DNA of 64,000 bases from Triticum aestivum (GCF_018294505.1 NC_057809.1:512851693-512915692), one strand, 5' to 3'. Counted from the first letter of the stretch, positions 10,871-23,105 are shown. The notes: a model not told the origin generated them from the sequence alone. A program made the numbers and translations.

Positions 10871-11348
10871 TCGGCTTCAGTTAGCAGCAGTAGCGAAGGA
10901 ATCGCTCGATCGGGTTTAGTTAACAACCATCGATCGATCGCTCGGGTTCAGTAACACGTAGCCTGCAGTGCAATCGCTCGGGTTCAGTTAGAGCCCAACG
11001 CCTCGCTCGGGTTCAGTTAGATCCAATGCCTCGCACACACGTGCGTACGTGTACGAGAGAAACACGCATCGCTCGGTCCCCGACCTCCCACCGTAACCGG
11101 GAACTCCCCGAAATTTTCCTCCCCCTCGCTTCTAGCACGGTTTTTTCCGTCATGGACGACCCAAGGAATGTCATGCAGCTGCGTCTCCGACCCGCCTAGG
11201 ACGAAAACCCATTTTCTGTCATGATTTTTTGTCATAGAAGTAGGAGCCCACCACATCTATGATGATACCGGGTTTTGTCACAATTATCGTCATAGAAGTG
11301 TCATATGTATGACAGAAATTTTTTTCGTTCGGCCAAAAATGTCACGGA

Positions 11349-11367
11349 TGTGACTTTTTTTGTAGTG
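11349..11367 (-). repeat. CACTA terminal inverted repeat
   Basis: Minus-strand CACTACAAAAAAAGTCAC. The three bases outside (atc, 11368-11370) could be the 3-bp target duplication, but the partner end is missing so this cannot be checked. Confidence 0.8.
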
Positions 11368-11625
11368 ATCCCCTAGTCCAATTCGGTTTGGGCAAGGGGG
11401 GGCGCCCCTCTCACGTGGCCTTTATCCTCTCCTCCAATAAGGCCCAATAGGCCCAATACTTCTCCCGGGGGGTTCCGGTAACCTCCCGGTACTCCAGAAA
11501 AATGCCCGAACCATTCTGATGTCTGAATGCAACCTTCCAATATATGAATCTTTACCTCTTGACCATTTCGAGACTCCTTGTCATGTCCGTGATCTCATAT
11601 GGGACTCTGAACAAACTTCGGTCAT
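11368..11625 (-). repeat. Angela 3' LTR, distal fragment
   Basis: Matches 33794-34041 of the 5' LTR base for base over long stretches (gtccaattcggtttgggcaa; cccggtactcc). The left part of the LTR (equivalent of 33014-33793) is missing; the CACTA end sits at the break. Confidence 0.85.
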
Positions 11626-12096
11626 TGAGGGAGTCTTGGATAAGGGGGTCCTCGGACAGCCGGACTATATACTTTGGCCAGACTGTTGGACTATGAAGAT
11701 ACCAGATTGAAGACTTCGTCCCGTGTCCGGGTGGGACTCTCCTTTGCGTGGAAGGCAAGCTTGGCAATTCGGATATGAAGATCTCCTCCCTTGAAACCGA
11801 GTCTGTGTAACCCTAGCCCCCTCTGGTGTCTATATAAACCGGAGGGTTTAGTCCGTAGGACAACAACAATCATAATCATAGGCTAACTTCTAGGGTTTAG
11901 CCTCTACGATTTCGTGGTAGATCAACTCTTGTAATACTCATATCATCAAGATCAATCAAGCAGGACGTAGGGTATTACCTCCATCGAGAGGGCACGAACC
12001 TGGGTAAACATTGTGTCCCCTGCCTCCTGTTACCATCCGCCTTAGACGCAGAACTCGGGACCCCCTACCCGAGATCCGCCGGTTTTGACACCGACA
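11626..12096 (+). repeat. Fatima copy 1 5' LTR
   Basis: 471 bp, TG...CA. Contains tatataaacc (TATA, about 11830) and the conserved Fatima phrases aggcaagcttggcaattcgg and tagggtattacctccat. The 3' LTR is shorter because about 18 bp after cagccggact are missing there. Immediately downstream, ttggtgctttcattgagag marks the primer-binding/leader region. Confidence 0.9.
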
Positions 12097-12143
12097 TTGG
12101 TGCTTTCATTGAGAGTTCCGCTGTGTCGTCGCCATAAGGCTTG

Positions 12144-13349
12144 ATGGCTCCCTCGATCATCGGCAACGATGCGGTCCAGGGTGAGGTTTTTCTCCCCGGA
12201 CAGATCTTCATATTCGGCACCTTTGTGCTGCGGGCCAACTCGCCTGGCCATCTGGAGCAGATCGACAGCTATGCTCCCGGCCATCAGGCCAGGTTTGGAA
12301 GCTTAAACTACACTACCGACATCCGCGGAGACTTGATCTTCGACGGATTCGAGCCCATGTCAGGTGCGCCGCACAGTCTCGACAAGCATGACTTAGCTCT
12401 GCCGTCAGACAGTGTTTGGGAGATCACACCTATGGCTACTCCGGCCTTCGATCCAGAGCAGATCATGCCGTCCGAGAACGTGTGGGTAAACCCCGCCACG
12501 GAGGCCGCACACTCAGCGGCGATAGAGCCAAATACTGACTTCACTCCCTATGAGACCTGTGTTGCCGGACCCTTGGATTCATCCCCGACCACAAGCTCTA
12601 AACCGCCCGCTTCCATGCCTATCGAATCTGATTAGGCACCGATCATGGAGTTCACCTCCGCCGATATCTTTCAACACTCGCCTTTGGATGACTTGCTAGA
12701 TTCATTGAAATCTCTCTCCTTGTCAGGAGACCCTCGGCCGAACTATGTCCGGCTTGAGTGGGAAGTGGACGACGTAGAAATTCATTCCCCACCCACCACC
12801 CACTTAATAGCCACTGTCGACGACTTAACCAACATGCTTAATTTTGGCTCCGAAGACATCGACGGTATGGATGACGATGCAGGAGAGAAACATGAACCAC
12901 CGCCCACAGGGCACTGGACGGCCACTTCATCACACGATATATACATGGTAGATACATCCAAAGAAAAGAATGACAAGGAACAGAGGGATGCAGTGGAGGG
13001 TAACCCCCTCGAGAAGCAGCCAAAGCGACGACGTAGGTGCGGCTCCAAATCCCACCTCGGCAAAAACAGCGATAACAGCGCAGGAAAGAATAATACCACG
13101 GATGACTCCAAAGCAAACGACGAACACATGAACCCAGTGATAGAGCAGGATGAACCAGCGGGCGCCGAACATAGTATGGAACCGTTGCCCGATCACGACG
13201 ACGCTGAGGGAAAAGCTCACCAACCTGTCTCCGGAGAGGAGAACAGTCCGGACGACGATGCACACATCATCCCGGAAAGGCACTTGGAGCAAGAGAACCT
13301 CCATAGAAGGACTATTGCCACCACGAGGAGTTTAAAGAAGCAGAAGTAA
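12144..13349 (+). pseudogene. gag: Fatima copy 1 gag N-terminal region
   Basis: One frame from ATG 12144 to 13349 with a single internal TAG (12633-12635). The first part is neutral; the second is acidic then strongly basic (KRRRR near residue 290) with many Asn/Asp/Glu. Fatima-type elements carry such a long, poorly conserved leader ahead of the gag core. The same frame continues beyond the TAA at 13349 for about 45 codons to a phrase (SYPKRKLFPEF) that matches SYPKRRLLPHL in the second Fatima near 63850, so 13349 is a decay stop rather than a natural end. Confidence 0.6.
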
Positions 13350-13553
13350 AGGCTTAAAGCCACGCAAAATACACTCAACAGTATATGGAACAAAGTGCTA
13401 GACACTGAAGAAAAGCACGGTGGCAGTTGCCACACAAAGAGCTATCCAAAGCGCAAGTTGTTTCCTGAATTCGATGACGAGGCTTTATAGCTTACACAGC
13501 CAAAAAATAAAACGGTCGATCAGCCGGACCGACCACCCCATGGCCGCGATAGG

Positions 13554-14676
13554 GTGGCTAATGATGTCGAACATAAGTCAGCGCACGATTTACGTGAGGA
13601 CTTGCACCAAAAATCTGGTCTAACCAGATCCATCTACGGATCTCGGAAGCGTGCTCCGGCACAGAATCAAAACATAACACTACAACCATCAGAACGCCAT
13701 GGCACATCCAAACACAGGGGTGCCGCACACCCCTATGCTTCACCGATGAGGTGCTGGATCACGAATTCCCCGAAGGATTCAAACCCGTGAACATAGATGC
13801 ATACGACAAAACGACAGACCCTGGGGTCTGGATTGAGGACTTTATCCTTCATATCCACATGGCTCGCGGAGCTCATCTCCATGCCATCAAATACTTACCC
13901 CTCAAGTTGAAGGGACCACCTCGGCACTGGCTGAAGAGCCTCCCCGAAAACTCAATTGGAAGTTGGGAAGAGCTCGAAGATGCTTTTAGGGATAATTTTC
14001 AAGGGACCTATGTCCGACCTCCGGATGCAGACGACCTTAGTCATATAATTCAACAGCCCGGAGAGTCAGCCCGAAAGCTTTGGAACAGATTCCTCACTAA
14101 GAAGAATCAAATTGTTGACTGTCCGGACGCCAAAGCCTTAGCAGCTTTCAAACACAGTGTCCGGGACGAATGGCTCGCCAGACACGTTGACCAGGAGAAA
14201 CCAAGGACAATGGCAGCCCTAACAGACCTTATGACCCGCTTTTGCGCGGGCGAAGATAGTTGGCTGGCCCGTAGCGGCACCAGCGACCCATGCACATGCG
14301 AAGTTAGGGATCGCAATGGAAAACCACGATGCAATAAAAGCAAGCATCAAAACAAGGAAGACAACCCAGACAACACGGCGGTAAACACCGGATTCAAGAG
14401 CTCTCGACCCTGTCAACGGAAAAAGCCATTTAAAGGCAGCAGAGATGGACCGTCCAGCCTAAACAAGATTCTAGACGGATTATGTCAGATTCATGGCACC
14501 TCCGACAAACCGGCAAACCACACAAACAGGGAATGCTGGGTCTTTAAGAAGGCCGGCAAGCTAAACACCGACCACAAGGGGAGGGAGACGCCAAGCGAAG
14601 ACGAGGATGAGCCTCGTTAGCCGAACACTAGGGGACATAAAAAATTCCCACCAGAGGTCAAAATAGTGAACATGAT
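13554..14676 (+). pseudogene. gag: Fatima copy 1 gag core (Retrotrans_gag)
   Basis: Frame 0 carries SIYGSRKRAP and HRGAAHP to about 13735, then a one-base shift moves into frame 2, which reads 13742-14620. It contains WIEDFILHIHMARG, a typical capsid stretch RHWLKSLPENSIGSWEEL followed by FQGTYVRPPDADDL (PF03732-like), and a C-x2-H...H-x4-C knuckle (CQIHG...HTNREC). A TAG ends the frame at 14620. The solo LTR at 14677 then separates it from the protease part. The second Fatima gives the same domain in one open frame. Confidence 0.75.
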
Positions 14677-16348
14677 TGATGTCTACTACACAACCTTCTT
14701 CTTGTAGACATTGTTGGGCCTCCAAGTGCAGAGGTTTGTAGGACAGTAGCAAATTTCCCTCAAGTGGATGACCTAAGGTTTATCAATCCATAGGAGGCGT
14801 AGGATGAAGATGGTCTCTCTCAAGCAACCCTGCAACCAAATAACAAAGAGTCCCTTGTGTCCCCAACACACCCAATACAATGGTAAATTGTATAGGTGCA
14901 CTAGTTCGGCGAAGAGATGGTGATACAAGTGGTATATGGATAGTAGATATAGGTTTTTGCAATCTGAAAATATATAAACAGCATGGTAACTAATGATAAA
15001 AGTGAGCGTAAACGGTATTGCAATGCGTTCAAACAAGGCCTAGGGTTCATACTTTCACTAGTGCAAGTCCCCTCAACAATAATAACATAATTGGATCGCA
15101 TAACTATCCCTCAACATGCAACAAAGAGTCACTCCAAAGTCACTAATAGTGGAGAACAAACGAAGAGATTATGGTAGGGTATGGAACCACCTCAAAGTTA
15201 TTCTTTCCAATCAATCAGTTGGGCTATTCCTATAAGTGCCACAAACAGCCCTAGAGTTCGTACTAGAATAACACCTTAAGACACAAATCAACCAAAATCC
15301 TAATGTCACCTAGATACTCCAATGTCACCTCAAGTATCCGTGGGTATGATTATACGATATGCATCACACAATCTCAGATTCATCTATTCAACCAACACAT
15401 AGAACCTCAAAGAGTGCCCCAAAGTTTCTACCGGAGAGTCAAGACGAAAACGTGTGCCAACCCCTATGCATAGGTTCATGGGCGGAACCCGCAATTTGAT
15501 CACCAAAATATACATCAAGTGGATCAATAGAATACCCCATTGTCACCACGGGTATCCCTGGCAAGACATACATCAAGTGTTCTCAAATCCTTAAAGACTC
15601 AATCCGATAAGATAACTTGAAAGGGAAAACTCAATCCATTACAAGAGAGTAGAGGGGGAGAAACATCATAAGATCCAACTATAATAGCAAAGCTCGCGAT
15701 ACATCAAGATCGTACCACCTCAAGAACACAAGAGAGAGAGAGAGAGATCAAACACATAGCTACTGGTACATACCCTCAGCTCCGAGGGAGAACTACTCCC
15801 TCCTCATCATGGAGAGCACCGGGATGATGAAGATGGCCACCGGAGCAGGATTCCCCCCCCCCTCCGGTAGGGTGCCGAAACAGGTCTAGATTGGTTTTCG
15901 GTGGCTACGGAGGCTTCTGGCGGTGGAACTCCCGATCTATTGTCGTCCCCGATGGTTTTAGGTTATATTGGTATATATATAGGAGGAAGAAATACGTCAG
16001 GGGAGCCACGAGGGGCCCACGAGGGTGGAGGGCGCACCCAGGGGGTGGGGGCGCCCCCCTGCCTCGTGCCTTCCTCATTGCTTCCCTTACGTACACCCCA
16101 AGTCTTCTGGATTGCTTCCGTTCCAAAAATAAGTTCTGTGAAGTTTTAGGTTAATTGGACTCCGTTTGATTTTCCTTTTCTGCGGTACTCTAAAATAAGG
16201 AAAAAACAGGAACTGGCACTGGGCTCTGGGTTAATTGGTTAGTCCCAAAAGTAATATAAAAGTGTTTAATAAAGCCCATAAGCATCCAAAACACATAATA
16301 TAGTAGCATGGAACAATCAAAAATTATAGATAGGTTGGAGACGTATCA
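14677..16348 (-). mobile_element. Solo LTR (1672 bp) of another Gypsy-like family
   Basis: Minus strand starts TGATACGTCTCC and ends GTAGACATCA, with a perfect 5-bp target duplication ATGAT (14672-14676, 16349-16353). There is no internal domain, so it is the product of LTR-LTR recombination. It interrupts Fatima gag-protease between ...VNMI and the frame that resumes at 16354. Contains a (GA)n run at 15729-15747 and a C-run at 15853-15862. Its first ~45 bases (minus) resemble the LTRs at 54433-55927, so the families are related. Confidence 0.9.
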
Positions 16349-16353
16349 ATGAT

Positions 16354-16945
16354 TCACGTAACAAAGAGGAGGAGCAAACACGCACTCTGAGACACATGCG
16401 CCATAGAGCCCGTCACCCCCAAGTTCAACCCCTAGTCGGCCTGCCCGATCACCTTTGATCGTAGGGATCACCCAACTAGTATCCGGCACGGAGGATCGGC
16501 TGCCTTGGTACTAGACCCAATAATTGACGAATACCATATCACCAGAGTCCTTATGGACGGTGGCAGCAGTCTTAATCTGATATATCAGGACACAGTCCAC
16601 AAAATGGGGATAGACCCGACAAGAACCAGCCAGAGCAATACTACCTTTAACGGAGTAATACCAGGCTCAGAGGCCCGCTGCACGGGCTCTCTAGTACTAG
16701 AGGTTGTATTCAGTTCTCCCGACAACTTCCGAAGTGAAAAGTTAACCTTCGACATCACCCCATCCCGGAGCGGCTATCAAGCGCTACTCGGAAGAACGGC
16801 CTTCGCTCGTTTTAATGCAATACCGCATTACGCTTACCTTAAGCTTAAGATGCCCAGTCCACATGGCATCATCACAGTTAGCAGAAACACAGAATGTTCC
16901 TTACGTGCGGAAGAGCGTGCGGCGGCTTTAGTAGCCGAACACTGA
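16354..16945 (+). pseudogene. Fatima copy 1 aspartic protease region
   Basis: Open from about 16505 to the TGA at 16945. The active-site motif is MDGGSSLN (D-G-G in place of D-T/S-G, as in the second copy), followed by ILIYQDT-like sequence and a C-terminal flap region ending FARFNAIPHYAYLKLKMP. The clustering with gag and the absence of RT after the stop show that this element codes only gag-protease. The first part (16354-16504) also aligns with copy 2 but contains stops. Confidence 0.75.
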
Positions 16946-18141
16946 ACGCCCACTCCAACCAGAATAAATGATCGGTCGTCAAGACCGCAGACACGGCTAG
17001 ACGAGTCCGGTGAATCACTAGCTATAACAGCTCAGATAAACTTAAAACTGGGTTGATGGATATGCCCCTATAGGTGGTGCTAGGGGCTTCCCACATGTAA
17101 AAAGGACTATAGTTTAGCTTGATCTTATTTAGATTGAATTTTAATGGTTTATTAAGAATAACCAATTTTTCGCATGAAAACTTTCACCTGGGCTTTCCTC
17201 TCTTACAGATTATCATCGTGCTACACCCTTCCAGGATACGGCACAACGGAGACACAGGCGCAGACATGCAACAGTGCCCCGTTCAAAGGTTTCTTTTTAG
17301 ATTAAGACCCTGTGTAAACCTTTTTTACTGTCTCTTGTTGCTTCACACCCTCGGGATACTCAACATAACCAAGAGGGATGCTGGCGATATTGACATTCCA
17401 GCACATCAGACTAATGCACGTACCTGGAAATTCAGGGCTTATTATCAAGGGCGTTACTCAGCCCAGTATACATTGTAAAGACCGAATACCTTAGGGAGTG
17501 TCCGGCGTCGCGAGTTTGGCCTTATATGCATCAGCTTCGAATCATGTCTTTGGTCAATAGTTGGGTTTGCCCGGCTCCTGTGTTTTTCTACCTTACGTTC
17601 TGCTCTATCGGCTAAGGTGGCACTGGAAGAACTACTGCGATTGTGCCTTGGTTCATCTGGATGAGCACCTCAGTAGAGAAAGCGAAAACTGGCTGTCATG
17701 GTAAAGCGCAAGACTGGTCAACCACTCGAGGACTCAGCGGAATCTTTGCGATTGCTCCGCATTAACGAAGGACCAGTTTCCCGGTCATGTATGTACGCGC
17801 ACCATATTCGGATAAGCGCGGAAGTACCAGCGGCTATATAGAAGCCCCACTGTCAAACTCCCATGGCTAAGTGAAAGTGTTAAAGCAATATAGTCCGATT
17901 GCCTTGTTCGTCGCGATATCACCTCCTTAATGGACTGAGACGTTGGATCAAGTGTGAATACGCGCTTTTCCGAACACCCCCGCATTATATGCGTGGGGGC
18001 TGAAGCCGACGACTACAAACTTTCAGGTTATATACATACATAAAACGGCCGCACAGGAGGCATCATAATACTTTCAGGAAAAAGTATAAACATAGCCTTT
18101 TATAAACCAAATCGCATTGTTTTTACAAATTGGGATACATG
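16946..18141. other. Fatima internal spacer between protease and antisense gene
   Basis: No RT, RNase H or integrase motif in any frame. Sequence at 17560-17700 is homologous to 61090-61190 (reverse) in the second Fatima, so this is native element DNA and not a later insertion. Confidence 0.6.
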
Positions 18142-21138
18142 TCACTCGAACGTGATACTCTTCGAGCACTGAGCCTCTATTAGACGAGCACCTTCTAGGA
18201 CTTCTTCAAAATAGTGCTCGAACGAGACCTGGCCTACGGCCGAACCCCGGGTTGCAATAGTGGGGGCGTCCATCTCTGCCCAGTATGTCTTAACACGGGC
18301 AAGAGCCATCCGCGCACCCTCTATGCATGCCACCTCTTTACGGTGTCAATATGCGGCATAGCGCCAAGGAATCTTTGCACTAACCCAAAATAACTATTCG
18401 GCCTTGGTCGTCCTGGGCAAAGATGATCAACGACAGACCTCATGGCAAGCCTGGACAACCTATGGAGCTCAGCCCACTCGGCCATTTGCTCATTTAACAA
18501 CATCGGACGCGTCAGAGCACTAAATTGCGACTAGAACAACTTTTCCACTTCGTGATCTTTTTGATCTTTGAAGAACTCAGTCGCATCAGCAGCACTCATT
18601 GCCAGGTCCGAATACGCGTCGGCAGCACTCCATAATTGATCTAGATGGGCATACTTCGGATCTCCGAACTTCGTCCGCAATAATAAGGGCTTCCTAGCCG
18701 TGATATCTCCGGCCTGGCGAAGCTCCTCCTTCGCCGCTCTGATTTTAGAGCGGGTCTCCTTGGCTGCTACCATGGTTTTCTCCAAGTCCGCCATTTTCGC
18801 TTGGCTTTCCTTTCAAGCAGCTCATACCGGTCGGCGGCATCCTTCAGTTCAATAGCCATCTTGGCTATTTTGTCTTCGCTCTAGCGATGAGCAGCCTGTT
18901 CGGCTCTTAACTCTTTGGCCGCCTTTAGGGTGGCCACATCACTCCTCCTGGCTTGTTCTTTGTGTTGGGTAAGTTCTGCCCGAAGGGTCTCCACGGCGGC
19001 AGCTCCATCTACAATCATAGAATATTATAGATACTAGCATCATGCTCCTCTTAATATTTGTTGCCCGCCCAAAAATACATACCCTGTGCCTCATCAAGCT
19101 GCTTGTTCACAAGTGCGATGTCAGCATCTGCCGCGTCAAGTTGCCAGATAAATCCGGCAAATTCAGCAGTCCAACCAGCCACCGGGCCGTCAGCCGCCTG
19201 CACATGAAAGCAGCACAATAATTACCTGGGACTACGATCCTCTGTTTGCCGCTTCCGGATAGCAACCAGAGTCTCAGGGGCTACTATCTGTATAGAGCAC
19301 ACCTAGCGTGTGCGGCACCATCAAAAAATTGTTATATATTACTTTGCGTACCTCAAAACCTCTCAGCACGCTCGTAAAAGCTTCATGCAACCCACTTGTG
19401 GCGGATGAGATCCTCTAAACCACTGTACTCATTAAAGTACGATGCTTGTCTGAAATAGCCGCTCTCTACAAAAGACTCATCAGTGTGTCCGGTTGCCCAC
19501 TAGACAGTCCCGGACTCTTTTTGTTGCTCTCCATAGGAGACGAATGCTCTGGACTGCGGGTGGCCGACGGGTTACCTTCAGGCCTTAGCGGATCAGGAGA
19601 AACCCTCCGTGATGACACCTCAGGATCGTCCGCCCCAGGAGGCGGGGAGGCAGGGGGAGGCGTTTCGCTCTCCATCATCTCTGGAAGAAGATCCCCCGAA
19701 GACGAACTCTGCTGAGAAGGGCTACAGGCCGGACTACAAGATATATGTCTCGGTTATTATCCTCGGAGATAAAGCAGGATATATTTACCAAAAGCACTTT
19801 TGATTCACTTACAGCTCGGTGGAGGGTTGGCCCCCTTGCGGGCACTGTGCGGTAAGGATGCCCTCCGGGGCAGTACCTCCTGACGAAGATTTCCTCCCTC
19901 GTTTGGAATCTTTCGTTTCCAAGTCGTCAGAGACAGTCCTTTTCCTTCCTAGGGGGGAGGGGATTCTAGATTGTTCTCCCCGATCATCCTCCTCCGTGGA
20001 GACACTAATTCCCCCGGCTTGGACGAGTGATGTGTGAGGCCCGCTTTCGGCTTCTTTATCCCTCCCTTTATCTTCCCCTGATGGCACTTGATAAGGCGCG
20101 TGCTCGAGCATCCGGGCTAGTACAGGATCCGGTGAGCCTTTGGGAAGGGGGGCCGAACACCTGATCATCTTCGCCTTTCTTATCCAGTCCTGGCCAAGAT
20201 TGATTTTTTTTCCAGACTAATGTTGTGACAAATAAAAAGACAGCATGTTCAGCCATAGAATTACTCACCTGGGTATGTGGATGGTTGCAGTTGAGACCCG
20301 CATCCTCGGTGGTGTCCGTACACTTTATTCCTGATCCGAAGAAAAATCCATACATCTCTTCGAGCGTCATGCCGAAGAACTGCTGAATAGCTCGCGGTCC
20401 TTCTGGGTTGAACTCCCACATACGGAGAGATCGACGTTGGCACGGCAGGACCCGACGAACTAGCATGACTTGCATTACCTTGACAAGGCTGACATCTCTC
20501 TTGAGGAGGTCCCGGATGCGACTCTACAATGTCGGCACGTCATTAACTAGCCCCCAGTCCAGCCCCTTGTTGACCCATGACGCTAGTTGCGGCGGGGGGC
20601 CCGAACGGAAGGCAGGGGGAGCTACCCACTTAGTACTTCGGGGAGTTGTGATGTAAAACCACTCCCGCTGCCATAAGCTGGACACCTCTGGGAAGGAACC
20701 CTTTGGCCATGGGGCATCGACGCCTTTGCTTATTGTGGCGCCTCTACATTCTACGGGTCGCCCATCAAGCGTCTTCAGCTTCACATTGAAGGTATTGAGC
20801 CATAAGCCGAAGTGTGGGGTGATGCGGAGGAAGGCCTCACATACGACGATAAACGACGAGATGTGAAGGATGGAATCTGGGGCTATATCATGGAAATCAA
20901 GCCCGTAATAGAACATAAGCCCTCTAACAAAGGGATCAAGACTAAAACCTAGCCCTCGGAGAAAGTGGGAAACAAATACGATGCTCTCGTTGGGTTCGGG
21001 AGTGGGGATGACTAGCCCTTGAGTAGGCAGCCTGTGCGAGATTTTGGCGGTCAGATACCTGGCTTCTCTTAGCTTCCTGATGTGCTCCTCTGTGACAAAA
21101 GAGGGGACCCACCAGCCCTAAAGGTTGGATCTGGACAT
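18142..21138 (-). pseudogene. Fatima copy 1 antisense five-exon gene (PF04195-like)
   Basis: Inferred exons on the minus strand: 21138-20269, 20189-19813, 19733-19352, 19197-19083 and 19008-18142. Introns have GT...AG ends and lengths 79, 79, 154 and 74 bp. Exon 1 encodes a domain with FYYGLDFHDIAP and IVVCEAFLRITPHFGLW, which resembles the 'putative gypsy type transposon' family PF04195; exons 2-3 are charged and low complexity; exons 4-5 are Ala/Glu/Lys-rich (coiled coil) and end with NSYFGLVQRFLG and a short C-terminal helix. In-frame stops at 21118-21120 and 20524-20526, and others in exon 5, make this copy a pseudogene. A TATA box lies 103-108 bp upstream of the ATG. Function unknown; transcription would oppose gag. 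Confidence 0.65.
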
Positions 21139-21240
21139 GGTTGAAGGTCTGAAGCACTTAGCCTGAGCCTTGGGTGTCGGAACTCAAGGTGGGGGAAGGG
21201 AAGGATCGAGCACGAGAAGAAAAGGACATGCCTTGGCCCC

Positions 21241-21246
21241 TTTATA
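21241..21246 (-). promoter_or_regulatory. TATA box of the antisense gene, copy 1
   Basis: TATAAA on the minus strand inside ctctttataaaggggcc, about 105 bp upstream of the ATG at 21138. The second Fatima has a TATAAA at almost the same distance, so this looks like a dedicated promoter inside the element. Confidence 0.55.
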
Positions 21247-21680
21247 AAGAGGGTGAATATCAATCGTCCTCCGCGTGCCCGTTTGGAACTTGCCTAAAAT
21301 CGAGGACTCATATTAACAAACATGGTTGGGTTACCCACACCCGTATTGATGAGAATCCCGTGATGGGGGAACACGATCTCTGCTTCGACAAGACGTGCCT
21401 GGAAAGCCGCCTCGCAACACGTGCGATGGCTGGCAGGGAAAACGGTTCGTAATGACCGAGCCACGGCAGGACGTCACGTTATGAAAAGATTGTCAGCAGA
21501 TTGGATTTGTGGAATAATATACTCTCTACGGTGGTATGTGGAATTTGTTTTGCACAGCCGGACACGACCCTTGGGATCAAAAATCTTCTATGGAGTATTC
21601 GGAGAAGGAACCCGCCTTGCAATGTCGAAGACAATCTGCGCGCCGAACTCATCGTCATTGAAGCCTAGTTCAGGGGCTAC

Positions 21681-22133
21681 TGAGGGAGTCCTGGATTAGG
21701 GGGTCCTCAGACAGCCGGACTGTTGGACTATGAAGATACCAGATTGAAGACTTTGTCCCGTGTCCGGGTGGGACTCTCCTTTGCGTGGAAGGCAAGCTTG
21801 GCAATTCGGATATGAAGGTCTCCTCCCTTGTAACCGACTCTGTGTAACCCTAGCCCCCTCTGGTGTCTATATAAACCAGAGGGTTTAGTCCGTAGGACAA
21901 CAACAATCATAATCATAGGCTAGCTTCTAGGGTTTAGCCTCTACGATCTCGTGGTAGATCAACTCTTGTAATACTCATATCATCAAGATCAATCAAGCAG
22001 GACGTAGGGTATTACCTCCATCGGGAGGGCCCGGACCTGGGTAAACATTGTGTCCCCGGCCTCCTGTTACCATCCACCTTAGACGCACAGTTCGGGACCC
22101 CCTACCCGAGATCCGCCGATTTTGACACCGACA
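21681..22133 (+). repeat. Fatima copy 1 3' LTR
   Basis: 453 bp, preceded by the tract caggggctac. Followed directly by the target duplication GTCAT and the remainder of the Angela LTR. Confidence 0.9.
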
Positions 22134-22138
22134 GTCAT

Positions 22139-23018
22139 CAAATCACATAACTCATAATACAAATCAATATCGAACGTTAAGCGTGCGGACCCTACGGGTT
22201 CAAGAACTATGTAGACATGACCGAGACACATCTCCGGTCAATAACCAATAACGGAACCTGGATGCTCAAATTGGCTCCTACATATTCTACAAAGATCTTT
22301 ATCGGTCAAACAACATAAAAACATACGTCATTCCCTTTGTCATGCATATGTTACTTGCCCGAGATTCGATCGTCGGTATCATCATACCTAGTTAAATCTC
22401 GTTACCGGCAAGTCTCTTTACACGTTCTGTAATGCATTATCCCGTAACTAACTCATTATTCACATTGCTTGCAAGGCACATTGTGATGTGCATTACCGAG
22501 AGGGCCCAGAGATACCTCTCCGATATACCGAGTGACAAATCCTAATCTTGATCTATGCCAACTCAACAAACACCATCAGAGACACCTGTAGAGCATATTT
22601 ATAATCACCCAGCTACATTGTGACGTTTGATAGCAGACAAGGTGTTCCTCTGGTATTCGGGAGTTGCATAATCTCATAGTTAGAGGAATATGTATAAGTC
22701 ATGATGAGAGCAATAGCAATAAAACTAAACAATCATTATGCTAAGCTAACGGATGGGTCTTGTCCATCACATCATTCTCTAATGATGCGATCCCGTTTAT
22801 CAAATGACAACACATGTCTATGGTCAGGAAACTTAACCATCTTTGATTAACGAGCTAGTCTAGAAGAGGCATACTAGGGACACTCTGTTTTTCTATGTAT
22901 TCACACATGTACTAAGTTTCTGGTTAATACAATTCTAGCATGAATAATAAACATTTATCATGATATAAGGAAATATAAATAACAACTTTATTATTGCCTC
23001 TAGGGCATATTTCCTTCA
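22139..23018 (-). repeat. Angela 3' LTR, proximal fragment
   Basis: Continues the Angela LTR after the Fatima insertion and matches 34049-34929 closely. Ends at ttccttca (23018), next to the polypurine tract on the minus strand. Confidence 0.9.
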
Positions 23019-23105
23019 GTCTCCCACTTGAACTAGAGTCAATAATCTAGATTACATAGTAATGATTCTAACACCCATGGGGTCTTGGTGCTGATCATGT
23101 TTTGC

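Larger units (their letters stand above)
8385..11367 (-). mobile_element. CACTA DNA transposon, one terminus only
   Basis: The right edge is a clear CACTA end: read on the minus strand it begins CACTACAAAAAAAGTCAC at 11367. It is followed inward by a subterminal region packed with direct repeats (9855-10870) and a Triticeae-typical stretch (11040-11340). No opposite CACTA terminus is present between 1 and 11300, and no transposase is visible, so the copy is truncated or rearranged and the left limit is a guess. It abuts the interior of an Angela LTR, so it inserted into, or recombined with, that LTR. Confidence 0.7.
11626..22133 (+). mobile_element. Complete Gypsy element, Fatima type, copy 1
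   Basis: LTRs 11626-12096 and 21681-22133 both start TGAGGGAGTC and end ACACCGACA. The 5-bp target site duplication GTCAT is perfect (11621-11625 and 22134-22138). The plus strand carries gag and an aspartic protease only. There is room for just about 1.2 kb between protease and the antisense gene, so RT and integrase are absent and the element is non-autonomous. A solo LTR (14677-16348) interrupts the gag-protease junction. The antisense gene occupies 18142-21138. It lies inside the Angela 3' LTR. Confidence 0.9.

Noticed and set aside
9744..10919. Several overlapping ORFs (up to 194 codons)
   Set aside because: They are translations of the CACTA subterminal repeats; both strands are open because of repeat period and base composition.
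20217..20268. 52-bp intron in the Fatima copy 1 antisense gene (acceptor ...ATTAG)
   Set aside because: Too short for a plant intron; the acceptor at 20190 gives 79 bp and matches copy 2.
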